Source: Tenrec ecaudatus
Taxonomy: Eukaryota; Chordata; Mammalia; Afrosoricida; Tenrecidae
Length of the DNA: 64,000 nt
NCBI RefSeq assembly: GCF_050624435.1
Contig: NC_134540.1
Span: 24,392,001 to 24,456,000 of the forward strand
Reading direction: 5' to 3'
The position numbers and the translations under genes are program-made. Positions 55,312-64,000 of this stretch are shown here, one piece after another (position 1 is the stretch's first letter; each line of letters begins with the position of its first letter). The notes beneath the pieces are model-generated. The model did not search any database. It saw nothing but the letters and a program-made list of their open reading frames with translations, and had not been told where the DNA came from.

Positions 55312-58300
55312 TTGTATTCTATCTCAGGAAAGGCAACCATTCTAACTTCTGTAGTGGGGATAGTATGAAGTTCCTTTGGCTTTTTTTTTTGCCTTACCGG
55401 GGGACTTGGCAGCTCTCTATCCAGTAATGATTGATGATGTCCTATGTGAACTGGGGATAAAAGGAAATCACATGGAAAGATCCTACTATAAAATGCATGA
55501 AAGAACAGATGGAACTTTTATAGGGAGTTGTTTCTTCCTTAGTTTTGTACAGAAGTCTTCCTGCTATTCAAAACAGGAGGCTTCCAGTCCCCAAACTGAG
55601 TTTCATCTTCTTAATAATCTTGTCATCGAAATGAGCCTCATAATAATGTTCTTACTATTTTCAGAAATGTGTAATATTTGTCACGACACGGTTCCACAAA
55701 ATCTGCCTCTTCACAATCTCACTCAGACAAGAACAGACTCAAGGTTTGGGAGCTGTCGGTAATTGGATCGGATCCCCCAACTCCAACAGCTCATTTTTAT
55801 GAGAGTTTTTTTTATTTATTTTTATTCTACGTTCAGAGGAAAGATTTAAACAGTATATCTGATCCGGGGTAAACTTTCCTGCTCTTTCTTTTGGGAAGCG
55901 GGCTCAGTAAGGGCCCATGACAGGGAGGCTGTTTGTTTGCACAAAAGTTGTTTGCGATTTCAGGTACTCTTGGGAAATCTCTTGATCAGATTCACATCTG
56001 CTCCTGTCAAAGTGGGTGCTAAGATACCGGTCACCCAGCAACCACGTCCAAGAGGGAATTGGGCTGATAATAACTTCAAAAAGGAATGACAGATGCTAGA
56101 TTAGGATGAAAGACAAAACGCATGAAAAATGAGCTTGTTAGAATCAAAAATTTGTTCAAGCACCTTTATGCAAATTAAATGAATATTGAATATTTTGCAT
56201 GCAGTCATTTCTACTTTTTCACTTGATCGAAAAGAAAAGAATAGTGCATTTAAACTCACAAATGCGACTTCTTTCTTTTGTGCTAATTAACATACAAAGC
56301 CGAATCTCTTTTTGAAAAATCAGATTAGCCACCTGGGGTCTTATATCTCTACTATAGTAAGTATGCCACGATGCTTGTCTGGTGTCAGCTATGATCTTTC
56401 GAAAAACCTGGTTTATCTGTTTGGTTTTTACCTCATAAACAGTCTCACATGAATTAGGATGATTTTCGATTAGAGAAAGTCGTTGCTTGAGCAAGGTTTC
56501 AAAAAGTAACCTTAGCCTATTGTCCTTGAAATCGGTTAATGTACATTAATAAAAGATCACTCGAGATGGGGTCACACCAAAAGCGCAGGCTTCTCATTGA
56601 CTGGTTAAGTCACACTGAATTAAAGTCGAGCACAGTGGAATGTCCGAAAGGGAAGGAGGCTGAGCGATCTCTTCAAGATTTAAGATGCTCTTGGAGACAG
56701 AGCTGATTTTCCTATGGAATCGTTCACATCCGCGTCGGACTTTGGAAGGGCCTGATAAACCGTGCTGTTGGAGAGAGGGTTTCGAGTCTTGGTTTAGCAG
56801 TGTCTAATGTGGTCACGTAGAGAAATTGATTTTCTTCAGAAATTAATTAATTTTTCATATCGCCCTAAGCTGCAGTTAAAAAGAGTGCGTACTTGTCTGT
56901 TTTTTTCCAGAAATATTGCCTAATCATATTAATACCATCGCCCCAAGGATGAAAAGATAATTGTACAAATGCATTTGGAAATATGTATCACTGAGTATTT
57001 ATGATTAAATTATGCAAATGACCCAGCTCTCATCCTTTCCAGACCCAGATTGTCTAATTAGGATTGATATGCTGAATAGATGTTCCAGAATTTGAATACA
57101 AGCATGTCCAAGGAGCAGAAAATTGGAAATGACAAGGCTGAAATCCAAAGAAAAGTGCCTTTCCCGTCTGTATTTTGTTAATGTGCTGTTAACAGTGGAG
57201 GCTTTTTTTTTTTTTAATTTCCCGTTGGCTATTTTGTGACTCATGTGTCCCTATTAGAAATAAATCTGCAAAATGAACGGACTGGTAACAAATAGCATTT
57301 CTTCTCCGTTTGATGGTTATTTAAAAATAAGCAGGAATCTCCCGGTCATTCCAAAAGGAACGTGACGATTAGATGAAGTTGCTCCAGACAAGGTAAACTT
57401 CTCCTTAATGATGATCTAACTTCCTATTGGAGAGCTGTCTCAAAGCCAGCTCTGCAGGCTTGAGCGCACATTCTGCACTGTCTTCCAAGGATAAGCTGAC
57501 TTGAACATACCCCTGTCTCCCCGCCCCACCCCCACCCCCTTTTTTAAAAACTTCCATTTAGTCCTTCATATAAAAATCTATCATCTTATGTTCCCAGAAA
57601 ACGGTTTCAGCAACAGTTCTAATTAGAGGGGGAGCAGCACTTTCCATGTAACAATGTTTGAATCCGAGGCCCTCAGCAGGCTTTCCCCCTCATTGATTCC
57701 CTCATTCATCTTAGATGGAGGGGTGGTGGTGGGGAGCTAGGAGGGACTGAACTGTCAGGACTGCAGCCTTTGTTAAACAGCGGGTAGTCATTGCCTCTGA
57801 ACTCCACTGGCTCCTGCTTCCCATCTGCAGGGTGATGGATTGCTATGTTTAATACATCTCAGGTTTTGTCTGTCATAGTGTGGACAGACAGTACTATCCG
57901 TGATTTCAACAGTGATTAGGGAACCGTTTTCAAAAACTCCTATTGGCCAGATGTCTTCCGGGAATGTCTGATGGAACATGCTCATTGGCTCTCTCTCCAT
58001 GTAAGTGCAATTCCACTGGGTTGAGATGTGTACTTACCGTTTACACCAACGCAGAAGCCCCCTGACAGTTCCAAGAGGACTTCCCCACTTTAGAACCAAA
58101 CTGGCCGAAACAGATTAACAGCAGCCAGAGTTTCTGACTCAGTATCAGCCTGCTCTTCAGGGCGGTACTGCAGGGCCTGGGCTAGGATGGCAGCGGCCAC
58201 TTGCTCAATGATATTGGACTATTGAGCAAGATTGGGACCGCAGGCATGTGAGTTCTATGTGCGAGGATGGGATTTGTTAAGCTTTGGGTGCTTGGAAGCT

Positions 58301-58502
58301 CAGAAGTCCAAAGGGTGAACTATTTCAGCAACCAGAAAGCACAATATTTTCCCGGGAGTATCTTACTCTAGTTTTAAAAACTGGTACCAAGAAAACAGAA
58401 TTAGCTAAAGGGAAAGAAAATATTATCCGAAGCTATCAATACTAGGCAAGGTTTTATTTCAAGAAGGAGACTTACATAGAAAGAAACAAGTGATAGAATC
58501 AA
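55312..58502. other. Intron 1, no repeat recognised; candidate regulatory stretch
   Basis: 3.2 kb free of AfroSINE and LINE sequence. Complex AT-rich text at 55900-57450 is rich in homeodomain-type cores. No coding exon recognised; plus-strand frame 55376-55762 has no family resemblance. Confidence 0.45.
56820..57300. promoter_or_regulatory. Candidate conserved non-coding element with POU octamer
   Basis: Contains 'gaaattaattaatttttcat', 'cctaatcatattaataccat', a perfect octamer ATGCAAAT at 57012-57019 and 'gtctaattaggattgatatg'. Dense TAAT cores plus an octamer in repeat-free intronic DNA of a developmental gene suggest an enhancer; not proven. Confidence 0.4.
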
Positions 58503-58700
58503 ACCCAAACCAAACTCACTACCACTGAGTTGATGCCCATTCCTAGTGATCCCCATAGGACAGGGTTGTATTCCCCCTGTGACTTTCTCTCTCTCTAACT
58601 CTCTGGGGGAGTAGAAAGTGCCTTCTTTCTCCCCAGAGGTGCTCATGATTTCAAACTTCTCACCTTTCCATTAGCAGCCTACTGTGTTGAGTGGTAAATG
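58503..58700 (-). repeat. AfroSINE (16)
   Basis: Antisense: 'aaaccaaactcactaccact', 'gagttgatgcccattcctag', 'gggggagtagaaagtgcctt', 'ccattagcagcctactgtgt'. Confidence 0.85.
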
Positions 58701-61700
58701 GTGCTAGGCTAGGCTAATTCTCCTATATAATTTAGTACACCAAGTGTATATGTTAGGCTAGAGTGTAAGCTATAGACTATCTTATTAACATGATATTTAA
58801 CTCTCTTTAATAAATAGGTAATTATCCAAATACCAACTCAGCCAGTTTCTCAACCAAAGTTTAAACTAAGAAAAGCTACTTGCTTTAAATTAGTCTTTTA
58901 CTAATAACCAAATTTAAAGACACGCTTTAGATGATCACCTGTGACGTTTAGATAAGAAGAAGAACTCTAGATCGTAGATTATTTTTCCTTTATTGATGCA
59001 GTTCTTACATTGCACAATTTTTATCTGGAGCCTTACAGTGAAGCTATCTGGTCTAGAAACGTTGATCAGAAGCAGAATTATAAATTCAGCATCACAGACA
59101 CACACACACATACACAAAACCATTCTTTGAAGCAGTTAAATAGCTATGCTTGTTGGCATATTTGACGTTGTTGATTTGGAAATAAGGACAGGCAGCACAG
59201 CAGCTCCTGGAAGAGTTATAAACACATTCATATATTTTGCAAATGATCTTGTCCTTTGTTTTATTTTGAGGCATGACTTATCCAAACCGTGTTTGGCTTT
59301 AAAAATGTGGACATTCATTCAGCGCTGTCTCAAGGAGTCATTTGTCAGAGTAATTCAGAGGGATGACTCATAGCATTCTTGAGAAGCGAATTTACATCAA
59401 TGAGTTTAAGTAAGTTGGGGTTTTCTTTCATTCCAAGCAAGTCACGATGTACACAGCCCCATAGAGAGTGAGATAACATAATACCCCTCAACACTGTTGC
59501 ACTGCGCAATCATGCCAATGTGTGGTTGTCAAACTTTGAGGAGTAGAGCACTGAGTGCTCATTTATTGCCTTCCTAGTAGTGGTTGGGGGGGTGGGGTGG
59601 GCGGGACAGGCAGGGAGTAAGAAAGGTATTCATTCTTTTTGAGAAAGATTGGGGGCTGGGAAGAGCTATTAGCGGTGCCCTGTAGCCACCTTGATGGCAG
59701 GAATCTCAACCAATTCAAAAGGAAAATGCACAGTTGAGGCTCCTTGGTTTGGGTTTGCTGGCCTGGAGCTCACAGCAGCAGATGGAATGGGAGTGAAGGG
59801 GGAGCAGGTGCGAAGACGCTCTCTTTTCCATAGTGAGACGGTCCCAGGAGATAGGACTACCTTCCCTTACTAGCTTCCTACCCTAATTATTTATTGATAA
59901 AATTGATGTAGATAGTGAATAGTCAGTAAAGAGCTAACACGCTAAGATGCAACCCCTAACTAAGAGGTGGGCCCCAGGAAGGGAGAGCTCGTGCCCTTGA
60001 AAAAGCCATGGACCTTCTTTTCCTACTAAATGTCACTGGAGCCAGTTTGGGCTGTTCAAAATTGCTTATGCAACGTTCCAAGTCCATTTCCATGGGTGTG
60101 AGTATAAATGTGTCTGTGAGTGTGTGCACTTGTGCGTGCAAGAGCATGCGTACCTGCTGTGCTGTGCCCATTGTAGGTTGCCAACCCTTGGTATACACCT
60201 TGTTGGAGGTATGTTTAGTGGGACAGCAAAATTACAAAGTAATACATGCCATTTATCTTACAGCAGTTAAATAAAGGAAAAAGTGTGCTAGGAATGAAAT
60301 GAATGAGTGTCTTGCAGAGTTACATGATGAATTTGCTGTCTGGAAATGTTTCAAAGTGGAGGAAGGAGAGAATTCCCCTTAATCTACTCCATACATCTTC
60401 GACCACGGTGTGGCATAGGTGTCCCGGCTTCTGCAGTTACACCTAGCCTCTCTAGGCTTTCATGTCCAGCGCCTACCGTGCGCACAGCCATGGATTGGAG
60501 GAGGAGAGAGTCTGGCCACAGGTCCAACCTTCTTTTTGAAAAGCTCTAATGAGGTGAATCACTACTCCATGGAAAAGGAGAAAAAAGGGTTTTGGCCATC
60601 TTAGCTAATAAATCACATCAACTGCTTGGCTGATCAGATCAATTATGCATAAATCAGTGCTTTCAAGAGCCTTAAACTAAGATTCTACCAAAGACTAATC
60701 GATGCAGTGGTTGGTGTGAAAGATGGTCCCATAGCAAATGGACCAGGAGGCCCTACTCTTGAGACAGTAAAATGCTGTCAAAGGCAGAAGTACGTGTTTT
60801 CAAGCCAGAAAGACCCTGGTGCGATGTATGGAACCAGTGGGACTATGTGTTGACGGAAGGATCCTGTCCCCTCCACCTTGCCTTCATTATTCCGTCTAGC
60901 CATGCAATTTCATTCCCAATACCTTTAGGAAAACTCCTGGTGGAAGGCGAGTGATGCCTGCGACTTCTAGGAATCACCTTCAACAAGACAGCATGGCAGT
61001 GTTTCAAAAAGAAGGTGCCACTGCGAGTTGAGGAGAGGTTCAACACCCACTCTGCTCATGGACCTTAGGATTCACTGGTCTGTCGGAAGCTAGGGTCAGG
61101 AGCGGAATGAGAAAACGTGATTGGAAAGGTCCAGTCACCTCTCCTCCATATTCCCCGATGGAAAATGGGGACAAGGAAGATGCCTCAGAGGTGTGGGGAT
61201 AGGCTGGTGATGATGGTGCTTTGAAAGCTCTTCACAGGGAATAGGTTGCTTTTCAAGGATTCTTATCTGGATAATGTTCTGAATTGCATTTTTACACTCC
61301 TTTAATCAGAACAGTTTACGAAGTCGACACATCAGTTGTTTTGGTCCTTGCTATCACACCTTGCGTCTCTTTATAAGGGGTAACTGGTAAATTATTCCAA
61401 TGGAAACGAAGCCTTTCTGAACTCTAAAGAATTACAAGACCATTATATATATATATTAATGTTATTGACACACCCACTCTTCATTCATCAACCTGGTTTG
61501 GTTCCAAAGACCAGGCTATTATGCAAAAACTCGATTATGCCAGAGAAGAGAGTGATCAGGTCAGGTCACAAGATGGCAGCTGAGCACATTGTGACACAAA
61601 GGCCCATTGTGTCCTCACTTAACTGCCACCCCATCGAGTACCAGCCGTGGAACCCCCTCCTCACAACCTGTATTACTCTCATTTCACCCCCCGGCCTTCA

Positions 61701-63091
61701 TTACTGCCAGAATGATTAATGAATAAAATAGTTAGACTTTTTACTATCGTCATAAATGCAAGCTACCAGATAAGGAGAGAGTTGATGTGCAAAGATAGAT
61801 ATATTAACCTTCAATAGTATTTTTGGTTTTTCAGTGGATTAACATGGTTAAAAACAAGATCAAATAAACTATAGCTGAAAGGAAATGATTGTTCCCCTCT
61901 TTGGAGGAGAATGACTTTTAATACCTATATTAAGTGCTATGGAATTCTCTATAAGGGCAAGAGATTTTATAGAAGTTAGAATTAGGTATTATTAAATCTT
62001 TAAGTGTGCTGGAACATTGTGTGATGATGATGGCCCTAGGAATGTTTTAATCCAAATGCATAATTTATAATTATTATGCACCGAGCATCTCAAAATCCCC
62101 AAAATAAGTTTTTTCAGGATTTTCTTCTGGGAGTAAATTTTGGATATGGACTCAAACATTTTAACATAAAATTTAGTCTCTGCCAAGCATTTCTTGAATG
62201 CATAAATATAAGGTTCCCTCCTTCAGAAGACTATTGTTCTGCCTTTTGTCTGTAGATTTATGATAACATCTTGACATTTTAGTAAATTATGAAGTAGGCA
62301 TTGTGTTTCTCCCTTGTCACAGTTTTGAAACTTAGTAGTTTGTTGAAATTGGATTTGATTGATTTTCTCCTTGGTATTTGTCTACAAAAGTACCTCATGT
62401 CTTAAACTCACCAGAAGCAGAGCAATTCAAGTAGATGTCTTAAGAGTTTGTGTGTGTGTGTCTTAAAAGTTTTGAAATATTTTGGATCAGTTGTTAAGAG
62501 TTTTAAATGGTAGCAATATAGATGCTTACTAATAAAAGAAGACATGTGTACTCTGAACATGAGTAGATTTTATAAATTTAATGAACTTTAATCTCTGGTG
62601 AATAAAATTTACCTTCCTGGGATTATTATATTCATTTGCATCAATTTTTATTTTAAAAAATCCCTAGGTACTTTTTGGTGCATAGTAGGTACTCATTGCA
62701 AACATAATTGCCTCCCTTCTAGAAATCTTGTTTGCTTATTGTTGAATTAGGTTAAAATAGTGTCTCTTGGTTTTAAAACACTTTTGCTTAACAAAAACAC
62801 ACTTGATAGTAATTGTTAAGTATAATTCCTAAATGCTTTCCATATTCTTGAGGTAGTTTAAGCAGAGATATTAAAACTTTGTATATGTTCTTACACATAT
62901 AATTTAATAATTTTGGGTTTTAATGTTAATCTTTAGGTTACATATCAGATACATTATTCATGTACCCAAAACTTTAATTTTGAAGGACCTAAGCATTTAA
63001 ATTGAATTGTCCAACTAATCGTAAGAGCATATGCATTTACAACATCACCAGTGATAACTATAATGATTGCTATTTTACTGTTTACTTTTTT
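58701..63091. other. Intron 1, no exon
   Basis: Contains a possible MIR relic (61130-61230), short CA and TA tracts (59098-59112, 61444-61457) and a 24-bp palindrome (62057-62080). No coding homology. Confidence 0.45.
62057..62080. repeat. 24-bp near-palindrome with POU/homeodomain-type cores
   Basis: TGCATAAT (62057-62064) and ATTATGCA (62073-62080) are exact complements around an AT-only centre. Confidence 0.7.
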
Positions 63092-63265
63092 TACAAGGCA
63101 TTGTATTAAATGCTTTATGTGGGTTATCTCCTTCACTCCCTGTAACAGCCACAAATGGTAGGCTCTATCCACCTTTAACGATAAGGACACAGGATCAGAG
63201 AAGTTCATGAACATACTTAAGAGCATATAACTCATACTTGGCAACTGGCAGGATTAAAACTGAAA
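63092..63265 (-). repeat. MIR SINE, antisense
   Basis: 'gggttatctccttcactccc', 'tgtaacagccacaaatggta', 'gataaggacacaggatcaga', 'gaagttcatgaacatactta', 'ctggcaggattaaaactgaa' follow the complement of the MIR consensus. Confidence 0.7.
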
Positions 63266-63906
63266 TAACCCCATTCTAGAACATTTGTTTCCTTCCTTTC
63301 TGTGTTTACTGTTTTAAGCAAATGATGCTTCACTGGTTTGAAGTTTGAAGGTGATTATTTGAAAATAAGGGTATGAATGTATAATAATCAAGTGTTTGTA
63401 ATTTAGTAGTTTTGTGGGAAACTTTAATATTGTTCATATTTCTAAGATTTTTAGAAACATTTCTACATAAAAGATTCCCTTCTTTTATGAGAAATACATA
63501 GATGACATGAAATTGTATGTAAGTTCACATCATAGATTAATTTCTATCATCTCAAACTGTACATTAAAAGCCTATTGTATTTTCTTTCAAGTACAAAATA
63601 TGTATCTTCTCCTTCCCTTTTCAAGCCTTAAAGCTATAATATATGAAAAGATACTCTGAGCAGATCTGCCCTTATCAAACGGACTCAATTCCATACAAAA
63701 AGCAGTATTGATGAGGTTATACTTTATTTGAAATACTTAGTGTATAAATTTATTAAAGTGGTTTGCGTCTGTAGAACCATAGATATCAGAGGGAAGAGAG
63801 CGATATTTAAGAATCACTGAGCTGGAATCTCTTACAATCTCGGTTCTTTGCTGCTAGATTCTAATGGATCCTCATGGCTTTCATATTTCCTTCAGAGTAT
63901 TGTTGT
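63266..63906. other. Intron 1, no exon
   Basis: AT-rich; nothing recognised. Confidence 0.5.
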
Positions 63907-64000
63907 TGGATCTCTGGGGGCTTTGTTGGCTTACTAACCTCAAGGTCTGAGGTTCAAACCTACCAGCTGCTTCTGGGGTCAGAGATGCGGATGTCAGGTC
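63907..64000 (+). repeat. AfroSINE (17), cut by the window end
   Basis: 'ggctttgttggcttactaac', 'ctcaaggtctgaggttcaaa', 'cctaccagctgcttctgggg'. Only the tRNA-like head is inside the window. Confidence 0.75.

Larger units (their letters stand above)
43297..64000 (+). other. DACH1: DACH1 intron 1 (5' part, runs off the window)
   Basis: Everything downstream of the exon 1 donor lies inside intron 1. No second DACH1 coding exon (the expected continuation is a basic Ser/Arg/Pro-rich segment) is visible on the + strand up to 64000, so intron 1 is longer than 20.7 kb. Its first 1.2 kb is still CpG-rich. The next 4 kb has no recognisable repeat. AfroSINEs and a LINE tail appear only after 49.9 kb. 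Large introns with regulatory elements are established for this gene. Confidence 0.9.

Noticed and set aside
55376..55762. 128-codon plus-strand frame in intron 1 as a possible DACH1 exon
   Set aside because: No DACH1-like sequence, no acceptor or donor supporting an exon, and no family resemblance.

Overview
This is a piece of a placental-mammal nuclear genome. It contains one recognisable gene: the promoter, 5' leader and first coding exon of DACH1 (dachshund family transcriptional co-regulator), on the + strand with its start codon at 42455, followed by about 20.7 kb of intron 1. The remaining roughly 42 kb is upstream intergenic DNA. No bacterial, phage or organelle features are present. 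At least 17 tRNA-derived SINEs carry the AfroSINE signature (5' 'ctggtgg...cagtggtta', 3' 'ctatgagtcggaatcgac'). RTE-clade LINE remnants and several 5'-truncated LINE tails ending in 'gagcccccaataaaatg' accompany them. This repeat mix points to Afrotheria (tenrec, golden mole, aardvark, elephant-shrew or elephant lineages); I cannot resolve the species.

Layout. 1-33700 is repeat-rich intergenic DNA: MaLR-type LTRs (2240-2660; an antisense internal region plus LTR at 20805-22800), LINE tails (4345-5590, 8232-8460, 9720-10005, 19380-20215, 24990-25790), an antisense RTE element (12925-14240), an RTE 3' end (31590-31855), MIR relics, a (TA)32 tract abutting a 10-unit minisatellite of about 30 bp (29374-29745), and many AfroSINEs. 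From about 33730 to 49900 I recognise no AfroSINE or LINE. This quiet zone brackets DACH1 exon 1 and holds AT-rich, enhancer-like sequence. 41500-44540 is a CpG island with the promoter, leader, exon 1 and the start of intron 1. Intron 1 is repeat-poor at first. It later contains AfroSINEs, a MITE-like hairpin, a LINE tail nearly identical but inverted relative to the one at 4345, and an antisense exon-like ORF at 54994-55311.

The DACH1 exon encodes residues 1-280 plus two bases of codon 281: the low-complexity Ala/Gly/Ser N-terminus and the first part of the Ski/Sno-like DachBox-N domain. It ends at a good donor (CAG|GTAAGG). The 5' leader is unusual. A minimal start-stop uORF (ATGTGA) lies 2 nt before the DACH1 ATG, and the DACH1 frame is open for 195 codons upstream without an ATG.

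I found no convincing new multi-gene system. The best leads are the start-stop leader architecture, the antisense exon-like ORF with a consensus donor, the LINE subfamily with a duplicated 3' tail, the LTR-like element nested in an AfroSINE, and the repeat-free regulatory zone around exon 1. Repeat family names come from recognition of motifs, not from a database search.
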